Assembly: GCA_046052145.1 (NCBI GenBank)
Contig: JBJOMW010000001.1
Location: forward strand, 372,001-436,000
Direction of reading: 5' to 3'
From: Falsiroseomonas sp046052145
GTDB lineage: Bacteria; Pseudomonadota; Alphaproteobacteria; Acetobacterales; Acetobacteraceae
Length of the DNA stretch: 64,000 nt
Shown piece after piece: positions 39,463-47,537 of the stretch; positions within the stretch are counted from its first letter, which is position 1; each line of letters opens with the position of its first letter. The position numbers and the translations under genes are program-made. The notes beneath the pieces are model-generated. The model was not told where the DNA came from. It did not search any database and worked only from the letters and a program-made list of their open reading frames with translations.

Positions 39463-40118
39463 GCGCCTTCAATGCCGTGTTGTGGCGCGAGCTGCGCCTC
39501 GCCTTGCGTCATCCGGCGGACACGCTGGCGGCGGTGCTGTTCTTCGTCCTGGTCTGCGCGCTGTTCCCCTTCGGCATCGGCCCCGCGCCGGAGACGCTGG
39601 CGCGCATCGCCCCCGGCGCGATGCTGGCGGCGGCGCTGCTCGCCGCGCTGCTGCCGCTCGATCGCCTGTTCGGCGCGGAGGCGGAGGACGGATCGCTGGA
39701 ACAGCTGCTGCTGAGCGGCCTGCCGCCGGCGCTGCTGGCGCTGGCCAAGGCGCTCGGCCATTGGATCACCACCGGCCTGCCCTTGCTGGCGGCCACGCCG
39801 GTTGCGGCGGCGATGCTGAACCTGCCGACCGAGGCCTGGGGCACAGCGATTGCGGCACTCGCACTCGCCACCGCCGTGTTGTCGCTGTTCGGCACGGCGG
39901 GGGCGGCGCTGACGCTCGGCGCGCGGCGCGGCGGCGTGCTGCTGCCGCTGCTGGTGCTGCCGCTGGCGATCCCCGCGGTGATCTTCGGCGCCGCGGCGAT
40001 CGAGGCCGCGGCGGCCGGCCTCGTCGCGCGGCCCTATCTGCTGCTGCTCGGCGCGGTTCTCGCGGTCGCGGCTCCGATGGCGCCGCTTGCCGCGGGGGCA
40101 GCGCTGCGCGCGGAGTGA
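39459..40118 (+). CDS. ccmB: heme exporter membrane protein CcmB
   Basis: Membrane partner of CcmA, 219 residues with six helices. Characteristic parts are LWRELRLALRHPADTLAAVLF (N-terminus) and LLPLDRLFGAEAEDGSLEQLLLSGLP. The family helps release heme from holo-CcmE. GTG start within the ccmA stop (GTGA). Convergent on the histidine kinase gene, so ccmAB stand apart from the other ccm genes. Confidence 0.94.
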   Translation: MSAFNAVLWRELRLALRHPADTLAAVLFFVLVCALFPFGIGPAPETLARIAPGAMLAAALLAALLPLDRLFGAEAEDGSLEQLLLSGLPPALLALAKALGHWITTGLPLLAATPVAAAMLNLPTEAWGTAIAALALATAVLSLFGTAGAALTLGARRGGVLLPLLVLPLAIPAVIFGAAAIEAAAAGLVARPYLLLLGAVLAVAAPMAPLAAGAALRAE

Positions 40119-40130
40119 CGCCCATCCGGC

Positions 40131-43100
40131 TCAGCGCGTCGTGCGCAGGCCGACCAGCGCGGCGGCGATGCGCGGGCCGCCGACCGGCTTGCGCAGCACG
40201 GTGCAGGGACCTGGGCCGAGGGCGGACAGCAACGAATCCTCTTCCTCCTCCTCTGGCTGCCCGGTGAGCAGCAGGCAGGGCAGGCCGGGGCGGCAGCGCC
40301 GCGCCGCGCCGATCAGCGACAGCCCGTCCTGGCCGGGCATGGCGAGATCGGTCACCAGCACATCCACCACCACGCCCTCCTCCAGCGCGGCCAGCGCCGT
40401 GGCGGCATCGGGCCGCGCCAGCACCTGGCAGCCCTCGACCTCCAGCTGTGCCACCAGTGCCTCTCGCACCAGGGGATCGTCGTCCACCACTAGCAGGCTC
40501 AGCCCGTGCAGCATTTTGGTGCGCGCGGGCCCTGCCGCCTGCTCATCCGGCGCCGTCGCCTGTTGCGGCAGCCAGAGACAGGCGGTGGTGCCGCGGCCCG
40601 GCGCGCTGTCGAGCGTGAAGGCCCCACCCGATTGCTCCGCCAGGCCACGCACCAGCGGCAGGCCGAGGCCGGTGCCGCGCCCGGGCGGCTTGGTGGTGAA
40701 GAAGGGCTCCGTGACGCGCGCGAGCGTCGCGGCGTCCATCCCCGTGCCGGTGTCGCGCACGGCGATACGCAGATAGGCCCCGGGCGCGAGAGCGATGGGC
40801 GCGTCGGTGTCCTCCGCGCCTAGCTGACGCAGCTCGGCCGCGAAGGTGAGGGTTCCGCCATCGGGCATGGCGTCCCGGGCGTTGGTGGCCAGGTTGATCA
40901 GCGCGATCTGCACCTGTTCGCGGTCGCCCAGGAAGGGCGGCAGGCGGGGATCCGCCTCGACGCGGATGGCGATGCAGGGGCTGAGCATCGGTTGCAGCAT
41001 CTCGCGGAGGCCGAGCAGCAGCTCGCGCGGGCGCACCTCCTCCCGCCGCCAGTCGGTGCGCCGGGCGAAGGCCAGTAGCCGGCCGGTGATCGCCGCGCCG
41101 CGGGCCACCGCCTCGGCCAACAGCCGCCCGCGGCGGCGGATGGCTGGGCTGGCCCCGGGCTCGCGCGCGATGGCGGCGCCGGCGCCGGAGACGGCCTGCA
41201 GGACATTGTTGAAATCATGCGCGATGCCACCGGCCAGCTGGCCGAGCGCTTGCAGCTTCTGGCCCTGGCGCAGATCCGCTTCCATCTGGCGCTGCGCGGT
41301 CACGTCGCGCACCACGCCAACCAGGCGCAGCGGCGCGCTGCTGGCGGGGTCGCGCGCGGCGACGATGCCATGGCACCAATCCCAGGCCCAGCCGCCATCG
41401 GGCCGACGCAGCCGCGTTTCCACCGACCAACCCGGCGCCTGGCCGGAGATGACGGCCTGCCACGCCGCTTCGAAGGCGGGCCGGTCCTCGGGGTGGATGG
41501 TGGCGTCGAGATGCGCCCATTCCGGCCCGTCGAGCCGCACCCAGCGTCCGGCCGGCACGGTGGCCCCCCAGATCTCCGCCGCGCGGGCGTCGCACCAGAT
41601 GGCGCTCTGCGCGAAGTCGATCTCATAGGTGCCAAGGCCCGCGCCCTCCGCCGCGGCGCGGAGCCGCACCTCCTTCTCCCGCAGCGCCTGCTCGGCCTCG
41701 GCCTCGGCGGTGATGTCGCGGACGAGGCTTGTCACCCGCAGACGCTGGCCGCCGCGCCCGAAAGTGGCGCTGCCGCGATCGCTCAGCCAGACGATGCGCC
41801 CATCCGGTCGGCGCCACCGGTAGCGCAGCGCATAGTCTGGCGCCGCCGGCGACAGGGCCGCGAGCGCGGCGTCCAGCGCCGGCCGGTCCTCCGGCAGCAC
41901 AGCAGCGAGATAGGCGCTGCCGCGGTCGCGCGTGGCGCGGTCGGGCGGCAGGCCCAGGATGGCGGCGGCGTGGAAAGAACGGGTGGCCGTGTCGGTGTCC
42001 GGTTCATAGGTGACCGCGAAGACGCGCCCGGCTTCGAGCGCCTCGCTCAGCCGCGCCTCGCTGGCGGCGAGCTCGGCAGTGCGAGCCAGCACCCGTGCTT
42101 CCAGGGCGAGCTTGGCTTCGGCCAGCCGCTGTTGCGCTCGCAGCACGGTGAGCGCGACCGCCAGCAGGATTGCCAGGGCCGGCAGGCCGATCGCGAGCTG
42201 ACCGGCGACGGCGGCGCGCCAAGCGGCGTGGATGGCGGCATGCGGGCGCGCCACGACAGCATAGACCGGCCAACTCTCGATGCGGCGGAAATGCGCGATA
42301 TGCCGCTGCCCATCCAGCATCGCCCGGCTATCCGTCAGCATCGCTCCCGCGTGCCCGTCCAGCGCGGCGCGCAGTGTCGGATAGATATGCGCGGGGACGG
42401 CCCAACCGTCGCTCCGTGCCAGCAGCGCGCCATCGGCCCGCAGGAGCAGCGCGCTGTCATGCGGGGCTGCGGCCAGGCGATTGAGGCCGACGGCAAGGTG
42501 GTCTGTCCGGACCGACATGCTCACCAGCCCATCGAAGCCGTCCGCGGGCAGGTCGCGGTTGCCGCTTTGGGCGCGGCGGCGGGCGACCATGAAGAAGGGC
42601 GTGCCGTCCATCAGACCGATTTCCAGCCAGCCCACAACCAGGGGTGGCGCGCCCGGCGTGGCGAGGGTCTGGTAGGCTTCCATGCGCGCGATGCTGCCCC
42701 GCACCTCATGGGGTGGCGTCAACCGGGCGCCGGTCAGCACACCGCCCTGCCGGTCCGAGACGACGCCCTTCACCACGCCGGGAATCGCCCCGATCAGCTG
42801 CTGCATCTCCTGGTGCAGCCTGGCCTGGTTGGCGCGGATATCGGCATCCGACAGGCCGCGCAGCAGCGTGTCCATGGCATCGGCGGCCACCGCATGCAGG
42901 GTCAGCACGCGCTGCCCGTATTCGGCGATGCTCTCGGCGCTACGGGCCACCTCCGCCGCCGCGGTACTCCAGGCGAGGCGCCAGGCGATCCAGGCCGAGG
43001 CGCCCAGTAGCCCCGCGGGCAGAAGGATGGCCAGGAGCAGCAGCGCGAGGGTGGGCGTGCGCAGCGCATGGCGCAGCGCCGCGCCGTGCGGCGCAGGAGG

Positions 43101-43184
43101 ATGTGTCGGTCCGGTCCTGGCGTCATGCCTTGGCAGAGCGGCGACATCCTCAACCGGCCGCGCTCTCGTCGGGCGCGCAACCAT
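40131..43184 (-). CDS. membrane-bound hybrid sensor histidine kinase
   Basis: Protein of about 1017 residues. A first membrane helix (PTLALLLLAILLPAGLLG), a periplasmic Cache-like sensor of some 260 residues and a second helix (GLPALAILLAVALTVLR) precede two PAS domains, each with a PAC-like end (VTSLVRDITAEAEAE, VGVVRDVTAQRQ). The H-box is GGIAHDFNNVLQ, followed by ATP-binding boxes NLATNARDAM, VRDTGTGMD and RGTGLGLPLV. The C-terminal receiver has LLVVDDDPLVRE, VTDLAMPG and the Lys in VLRKPVGG. No output regulator is adjacent. A TTG at 43208 with AGGA 6 bases upstream is a good alternative start. Confidence 0.92.
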   Translation of the reverse strand: MVARPTRARPVEDVAALPRHDARTGPTHPPAPHGAALRHALRTPTLALLLLAILLPAGLLGASAWIAWRLAWSTAAAEVARSAESIAEYGQRVLTLHAVAADAMDTLLRGLSDADIRANQARLHQEMQQLIGAIPGVVKGVVSDRQGGVLTGARLTPPHEVRGSIARMEAYQTLATPGAPPLVVGWLEIGLMDGTPFFMVARRRAQSGNRDLPADGFDGLVSMSVRTDHLAVGLNRLAAAPHDSALLLRADGALLARSDGWAVPAHIYPTLRAALDGHAGAMLTDSRAMLDGQRHIAHFRRIESWPVYAVVARPHAAIHAAWRAAVAGQLAIGLPALAILLAVALTVLRAQQRLAEAKLALEARVLARTAELAASEARLSEALEAGRVFAVTYEPDTDTATRSFHAAAILGLPPDRATRDRGSAYLAAVLPEDRPALDAALAALSPAAPDYALRYRWRRPDGRIVWLSDRGSATFGRGGQRLRVTSLVRDITAEAEAEQALREKEVRLRAAAEGAGLGTYEIDFAQSAIWCDARAAEIWGATVPAGRWVRLDGPEWAHLDATIHPEDRPAFEAAWQAVISGQAPGWSVETRLRRPDGGWAWDWCHGIVAARDPASSAPLRLVGVVRDVTAQRQMEADLRQGQKLQALGQLAGGIAHDFNNVLQAVSGAGAAIAREPGASPAIRRRGRLLAEAVARGAAITGRLLAFARRTDWRREEVRPRELLLGLREMLQPMLSPCIAIRVEADPRLPPFLGDREQVQIALINLATNARDAMPDGGTLTFAAELRQLGAEDTDAPIALAPGAYLRIAVRDTGTGMDAATLARVTEPFFTTKPPGRGTGLGLPLVRGLAEQSGGAFTLDSAPGRGTTACLWLPQQATAPDEQAAGPARTKMLHGLSLLVVDDDPLVREALVAQLEVEGCQVLARPDAATALAALEEGVVVDVLVTDLAMPGQDGLSLIGAARRCRPGLPCLLLTGQPEEEEEDSLLSALGPGPCTVLRKPVGGPRIAAALVGLRTTR

Positions 43185-43224
43185 TACGGAGGCGTCGCCT
43201 AGCACCAAGGACGATCCTACGATG

Positions 43225-43284
43225 CAACAATTTCGAGTTGTTGTCTAGGTCTCGCGAAAATGTGAGGTTGATCGCAACGATCAA
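43225..43284. promoter_or_regulatory. two palindromes upstream of the histidine kinase gene
   Basis: CAACAA-N7-TTGTTG (43225-43243) and TTGATCG-CAA-CGATCAA (43268-43284) are both perfect and lie 41-100 bases upstream of the kinase start in an unusually AT-rich patch. Their size and spacing suggest dimer-binding operators. Promoter boxes are not clear. Confidence 0.5.
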
Positions 43285-43355
43285 TCCTTGATGGCTTGGC
43301 CGCTGTTCTTTTGATCGTATCTCAGCCGGCTTGCCGTCGCCGGCCGCGCGAGCGC

Positions 43356-43482
43356 TGAAAAAGAAGAGGCCCGCCGCGCGGGGCGCAGGCGGGCCAAGTC
43401 AAACAGGGAGGCTTCACGTCTGGGAGACGAAGGGGTTCGGGGAGACCCCGAATGACCCTGAAGCGGCGGTGCCGCCGCAACG
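43356..43482 (-). ncRNA. candidate small RNA with anti-Shine-Dalgarno loops
   Basis: Read on the minus strand this segment has a TTCGGGG-TCT-CCCCGAA hairpin (43452-43436), a CGTCT-CCC-AGACG hairpin (43429-43417) exposing CCC, a single-stranded CCTCCC (43411-43406), and a final GGCCCGCC/GGCGGGCC hairpin followed by a T-rich run. A TTATCT box at 43494-43489 would start transcription near 43482, giving about 125 nucleotides. Exposed CCUCC-type motifs are typical of several alphaproteobacterial trans-acting sRNAs. There is no open reading frame. It could also be processed from the 3' region of the LysR gene. Confidence 0.55.
43358..43395 (-). terminator. Rho-independent terminator (candidate sRNA or LysR transcript)
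   Basis: An 8-base stem GGCCCGCC / GGCGGGCC (arms 43388-43395 and 43368-43375 on the plus strand) has a 12-base GC-rich loop. On the minus strand it is followed by TCTTCTTTTTC. Confidence 0.8.
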
Positions 43483-43583
43483 CCCCCTAGATAAGCCCCA
43501 GCTTGCCATGCGGCATTGGCTAAAACCCGTCACCCGGCATGCGCCATAAGCATGGGTCGGGGTGGAACCGCCCCGATCTTGCC

Positions 43584-44489
43584 CTATTGTGCGGCGACGC
43601 GGTTCGGGGCGGCCAGTTCGGACACCAGGAAGTCGCGGAACACCGCGACGCGCTTCGAATGGCGCAGCTCCTCGGGGTAGACGAAATAGGCCTCGATCCG
43701 TGGCGCCTTCAGCTCCGGCAGGACCTGCACCAGCCCGTCCAGCTCATCGCCCATATAGTCCGGCAGCGCCGCCAGCCCGAGGCCCGATCGCACCGCTTCC
43801 AGGATGCCGGGCAGGGAGTTCATCTCCAGCACCGCGCGGCGCGGCGCGCCGGGGCGGCGGCCGGCTTCGGCGAGCCAGTTCACGCTTTCCACCGGCGGAC
43901 GATACTCGCCATAGACGATCATCCGGTGCGCATCGAGGTCCTCGGCGCGCTGCGGAATGCCGGCCCGCTTCAGATAGTCGGGCGAGCCGCAGACCCGCCA
44001 GGAAAAGCTGCCGAGGTTGCGCTGGATAAGGTCGGGCTGCCGCGGCGGGTGCATGCGGATCGCCACATCGGCCTCCCGCATCGCCAGATCGAGGTCGGCA
44101 TCGTCGAGCAGCACGGTCAACGTCACATCGGGGTGCAGCTGCAGGAAGCGGTGCAGGCGCGGCGCCAGCCAGACGGTGCCGAAGCCCGTGGTGGTGGTGA
44201 CCTTCAGCCGGCCGGTCGGTTTCTCCCGGCTTTCCGTCAGCAGCGCTTCCGTCATCGCCAGCTTGGCAAAGACCTCCCGCACGGCGCGGTTCAGCGTCTC
44301 TCCCTGTTCGGTCAGGATCAGGCCGCGCGCGTGGCGGTGGAACAGCGGGACCTGCAGCGCCTCCTCCAGCGCCTGGATCTGGCGCGAGACGGCGGATTGG
44401 CTGAGGTTCAGCGTCTCTCCGGCATGGGTGAAGGACCCGGCCTCCGCGACCGCGTGAAAGACGCGCAGCTTGTCCCAGTCGAGCGGCAT
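43584..44489 (-). CDS. LysR family transcriptional regulator (LsrB/VtlR-like)
   Basis: Regulator of 301 residues. The N-terminal winged HTH reads LRVFHAVAEAGSFTHAGETL then NLSQSAVSRQIQALEE, and the effector domain starts at RLKVTTTTGFGTVWLAP. Its position downstream of trxB and next to an lrp gene is the one that LsrB/VtlR occupies in rhizobia and Brucella, where it controls redox and small-RNA genes; orthology is inferred. The start is ATG at 44489 (MPLDWDKLRVFH); an in-frame ATG at 44537 would add 16 residues. Confidence 0.87.
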   Translation of the reverse strand: MPLDWDKLRVFHAVAEAGSFTHAGETLNLSQSAVSRQIQALEEALQVPLFHRHARGLILTEQGETLNRAVREVFAKLAMTEALLTESREKPTGRLKVTTTTGFGTVWLAPRLHRFLQLHPDVTLTVLLDDADLDLAMREADVAIRMHPPRQPDLIQRNLGSFSWRVCGSPDYLKRAGIPQRAEDLDAHRMIVYGEYRPPVESVNWLAEAGRRPGAPRRAVLEMNSLPGILEAVRSGLGLAALPDYMGDELDGLVQVLPELKAPRIEAYFVYPEELRHSKRVAVFRDFLVSELAAPNRVAAQ

Positions 44490-44587
44490 GCCCGCGACGT
44501 CTCCTCCAATACCCGAGTCGTCAAGCTGCCATGACACATGGCTGCCTGAACAGATGATTACTGGTCAGCAAAACTCGCCAATGGCGA

Positions 44588-45589
44588 TCAGGCAGCGGTT
44601 TCGGTGTCCGCATGGGCGAGGAATTTCTCCGCCTCCAGCGCGGCCATGCAGCCGGTGCCGGCGGCCGTCACCGCCTGGCGATAGACGCGGTCCTGCACGT
44701 CGCCGGCGGCAAACACGCCGGGGATGGAGGTGCGCGTCGCGCCGGGGGTGGTGACGATGTAGCCGTCTGCGTCCATCTCGATCTGGCCCTTGAACAGCGC
44801 GGTCGCGGGGTCGTGGCCGATGGCGACGAAGACGCCGTGGATGGGCAGTTCGCTGCGTTCGCCGGTCTTCACGTTGCGCAGCGCCAGCGCGCGGGCCACC
44901 GGCATGCGGCCCGATGTGTCGGCCAGCACTTCTTCCGCCACGCTGTCCCAGATGACGCTGACATTCGGCTTCGCGAACAGCCGCTGCTGCAGGATCTTCT
45001 CGCTGCGGAGGCTGTCGCGGCGATGCACCAGCGTGACATGGCGCGCCAGGTTCGAGAGGTAGAGCGCTTCTTCCGTCGCGGAGTTGCCGCCGCCGAGCAC
45101 GGCGACATCCTTGCCGCGGAAGAAGAAGCCATCGCAGGTCGCGCAGGCGGAGACGCCGAAGCCCGACAATTCCTTCTCACCCGGGATGCCGAGCCAGCGG
45201 GCCTGCGCGCCGGTGGCGATGACGATGGCATCCGCTACATAGGTGGTGCCGCTGTCGCCCTGCGCGCGGAAGGGCCGGCGGGCGAGGTCCACGCTGGTGA
45301 TCACGTCGTGCTCGATCGTGGTGCCGCAATGCGTGGCCTGGGCCTGCATCTGCTCCATCAGCCACGGGCCCTGGATGGCCTCGGCGAAGCCCGGGTAGTT
45401 CTCGACCTCGGTGGTGATGGTGAGCTGCCCGCCCGGCTGCATCCCGGCGACGAGAAGCGGCGCAAGGCCGGCGCGCGCGGCATAGATCGCGGCGGTATAG
45501 CCGGCGGGGCCTGCACCAATTATGAGCAGTCTGGTCAAAAGGGTGTCGGCCACGGTTTCGGTGCTTTCCGGTCGAATCGTGCCCCCCAT
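44588..45589 (-). CDS. trxB: thioredoxin-disulfide reductase
   Basis: FAD/NADPH enzyme that reduces thioredoxin, about 333 residues. FAD motif IIGAGPAGYTAAIYAARAG, redox CATC in GVSACATCDGFFF, NADPH motif VLGGGNSATEEALYL and the C-terminal FAD segment GVFAAGDVQD are all intact. The first 15 or so residues are an unusual extension, so the start might be internal. Upstream and divergent is lrp, sharing an AT-rich promoter region. The LysR gene follows on the same strand after 98 bases. Confidence 0.97.
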   Translation of the reverse strand: MGGTIRPESTETVADTLLTRLLIIGAGPAGYTAAIYAARAGLAPLLVAGMQPGGQLTITTEVENYPGFAEAIQGPWLMEQMQAQATHCGTTIEHDVITSVDLARRPFRAQGDSGTTYVADAIVIATGAQARWLGIPGEKELSGFGVSACATCDGFFFRGKDVAVLGGGNSATEEALYLSNLARHVTLVHRRDSLRSEKILQQRLFAKPNVSVIWDSVAEEVLADTSGRMPVARALALRNVKTGERSELPIHGVFVAIGHDPATALFKGQIEMDADGYIVTTPGATRTSIPGVFAAGDVQDRVYRQAVTAAGTGCMAALEAEKFLAHADTETAA

Positions 45590-45652
45590 ATCGTCCCGCC
45601 GAGCGGATCGCTCAACCGTTTCGGCCGTTTTGGATGCGCCGGCAAAGGCGGC

Positions 45653-45691
45653 TTGATTTTTTTTAATTCGTATCTACTGTGAATTGAATTC
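45653..45691. promoter_or_regulatory. trxB/lrp divergent promoter with AATTC/GAATT repeats
   Basis: This is the most AT-rich stretch between the two genes. AATTC (45665-45669) and GAATT (45681-45685) form an inverted repeat with an 11-base spacer, followed by GAATTC (45686-45691). Lrp/AsnC proteins often bind such AT-rich 15-mers, so autoregulation of the adjacent lrp is likely. Individual promoter boxes are ambiguous (TTGATT at 45653; TATCTA at 45671). Confidence 0.45.
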
Positions 45692-45726
45692 AGACGTTGG
45701 GATACGCCATGCCTGAGGGACTGACC

Positions 45727-46221
45727 ATGCGACGCGCCGCTGGGCCCGACCTGGATGCCGTGGATCGACAGATCCTGGCAGAGCTGCAGGCCGATGGGCG
45801 CATGACGAATGTCGAGCTGGCCCGCCGGGTCGGGCTGTCGGCCCCGCCCTGCCTGCGCCGCGTGCGCCGGCTGGAGGAGCAGGGGCTGATCCGCGGCTAT
45901 CATGCGGATCTCGATCCGCAGGAGCTGGGTTGGCAGATCACTTTCTTCGCCCTGGTCGGCCTCGAGACGCAGAAGGAAGCCGTGCTGTCCGCCTTCGAGC
46001 GGATGGTGACCTCCTGGCCGGAGGTGCGGGAGTGCCACATGATCCGGGGTGGCGGCGACTTCCTGTTGCGCCTGGTGGCCCGTGACACGGCGCATGAGAA
46101 CGCGCTGACCTCGCGCCTGACGGAAGCGCCGCATGTGCTGCGGGTGCAGACCATGCCGACGATCCGCACCGCGCGCGACCTGTCGGGCGTGCCCGTGGAC
46201 CCCGAGACCGAAGCCGCCTGA
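45727..46221 (+). CDS. lrp: Lrp/AsnC family transcriptional regulator
   Basis: Leucine-responsive-type regulator of 164 residues. The HTH is LDAVDRQILAELQADGRMTN then VELARRVGLSAPPCLRRVRRL, and the RAM/ACT effector domain begins at GYHADLDPQELGWQITFF, with the GGGDFLLRLV ligand loop. The start is the ATG at 45727, preceded by GAGGGA at a good distance; an ATG at 45709 would add 6 residues. It is divergent from trxB. Confidence 0.93.
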   Translation: MRRAAGPDLDAVDRQILAELQADGRMTNVELARRVGLSAPPCLRRVRRLEEQGLIRGYHADLDPQELGWQITFFALVGLETQKEAVLSAFERMVTSWPEVRECHMIRGGGDFLLRLVARDTAHENALTSRLTEAPHVLRVQTMPTIRTARDLSGVPVDPETEAA

Positions 46222-46280
46222 GCCACCCGCCGCGCCAGCCGGCGCGGCCGGGTCCGCGGGCCGGATTTGCGCTGGGCGGG

Positions 46281-46444
46281 TTTCGGACAATTTCGCTGGG
46301 TGGTTGTAGCGCGCCGGGGTTTTGGACGCATTCCCGGGCCGTGGGCGCGTTCTGAGGCCTGCGGTGCGCCCGATTGGTGCCTGCGACGTTCGGACAAAAT
46401 CCCGCCCCGTGGGTGACGCGCCGCCCTTTCGGACAAATTCCCTG
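46281..46444. repeat. four degenerate direct repeats (TTCGGACAAATTCCC type)
   Basis: Similar units begin at about 46281 (TTTCGGACAATTTCGC), 46319 (GTTTTGGACGCATTCCC), 46388 (GTTCGGACAAAATCCC) and 46427 (TTTCGGACAAATTCCC). The second and third also share a downstream GCCGTGGGNGNCGCG-like segment. Spacings are 38, 69 and 39 bases. No coding region explains them. They may be regulator binding sites or decayed repeats. This lies in a 449-base gene-free stretch after lrp. Confidence 0.55.
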
Positions 46445-46564
46445 ACCCCCGAGGCGGGGAGCGGCGGGCAGGCGCGGCGGTGAGCGGTCGCAACCATCCC
46501 TCCCCTGTATAGGAATATCCACCTTTTCGCCAGCGCCGATGCGCACCCTCTCCCCATGGAGTGG

Positions 46565-46668
46565 CCCCCCGGTGCCCCGCCGCGGCTTTGCCGCGGCGGG
46601 ATGAGCCCCACTGCCAGGATCAGCGCCAAACCGGGGCCCCCGCGCAGGCGCGAAGCGGCTTCGTGGGG
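46565..46668. repeat. composite two-hairpin repeat element, copy A
   Basis: The order is CCCCCCGGTG, an 11-base stem with a TTT loop (46576-46586 / 46590-46600), then TGAGCC (46602), CCAGGA (46614), GGGGCCCCCGCG (46633), and an imperfect 14-base stem with a GAA loop (46638-46651 / 46655-46668). Copy B at 61902 keeps the linker words and their spacing, but its stems have different sequences. The element ends 2 bases from the stop of the minus-strand oxygenase gene. Confidence 0.75.
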
Positions 46669-46670
46669 AA

Positions 46671-47537
46671 CTACGTGAATGCCCAGCGCAGCGTGCGCGC
46701 GAGGCCCTGCGTGCCGGCGCGGACCAGCGGGCCCGGCACGGGCGGAAAGCCATGCAACTGCCGCGCCCAATCCGGCAGCAGCTCCACCCCCGCCGCGCGG
46801 GTCAGCAGATGAAAGGGCTCGAGCGCGCGGTTCGGCGCGGGCTCCTTCAGGATCAGCCGCGCGATCTCTCGCGTGCGGGAATCGACGCGGAGCTGCGGGC
46901 GCATGGCGCGGAGCAGCGCCTCGGCCTCCGCCAGGTTGCGGGGCACCGGATCGGCGCCGAGGCCTGAGCCGATTCGCGCCATCTCCGCCACATAGGAATC
47001 CTGGTCGGCGCGCGACATGCGGGGTTCGGCGTAGCGGCGCCACCCGGCGAGGAAGCTCGTCACCTCCGTCACATGCACCCAGGCGAGCAGCGCGGGGTCG
47101 TTCGCGCGATAGGGCGTGCCATCCGGCAATGTGCCTTCGACATGGTCGTGGATGCGGCGGACGCGGGCGATGGCGGCTTCGGCGTCTTCGCGCCCGGCAT
47201 AGGTGGTGGTGGCGATGAAGCGCGCGGTGCGGCGCAGCCGGCCCGACATGTCGGCGCGGAATTTCGAATGGTCCCAGACGCCGGCGAGCACGCCGGGGTG
47301 GAGCATCTGCAGCAGGAGTGCGGCGATGCCGCCGACCATCATGGAGGTGACATCGCCATGCACGCGCCAGGTGACGGAGCGCGGCCCGAACAGCCCATCG
47401 GGCCGCCGCGGCACCGGGCGTTCGCCGCGGGCGCGGTCGTTGAACAGCGCGACAACCTCCGCCGCGATCGCCTGCTTCACCGGCTGCATGAGGCGCGCGA
47501 TGGGCGAGGCGGGGGCGGCCGCGGCGGGATAGGGCAT
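46671..47537 (-). CDS. oxygenase MpaB family protein (DUF2236)
   Basis: Protein of 288 residues of the MpaB/latex-clearing oxygenase-like family, putative heme enzymes. Conserved blocks are DGLFGPRSVTWRVHGDVTSM, LLQMLHPGVLAGVWDHSKF (a His that may ligate heme), RFIATTTYAGREDAEAAI with HDHVEGTLPDGTPYRANDP and LLAWVHVTEVTSFLAG. The reaction is unknown here. The start is taken at MPYPAAAAPASPIARL (47537) since further upstream residues look like noise; no good ribosome-binding site is visible. Confidence 0.85.
   Translation of the reverse strand: MPYPAAAAPASPIARLMQPVKQAIAAEVVALFNDRARGERPVPRRPDGLFGPRSVTWRVHGDVTSMMVGGIAALLLQMLHPGVLAGVWDHSKFRADMSGRLRRTARFIATTTYAGREDAEAAIARVRRIHDHVEGTLPDGTPYRANDPALLAWVHVTEVTSFLAGWRRYAEPRMSRADQDSYVAEMARIGSGLGADPVPRNLAEAEALLRAMRPQLRVDSRTREIARLILKEPAPNRALEPFHLLTRAAGVELLPDWARQLHGFPPVPGPLVRAGTQGLARTLRWAFT

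Noticed and set aside
43331..43549. 72-codon plus-strand frame in the kinase/LysR gap
   Set aside because: It lacks protein-like composition and lies antisense to the better-supported small RNA and terminator.
46565..46668. Composite hairpin element considered as a plain Rho-independent terminator
   Set aside because: Neither strand has a T-tract after a stem, and the conserved linkers between the two stems are not needed for a terminator.
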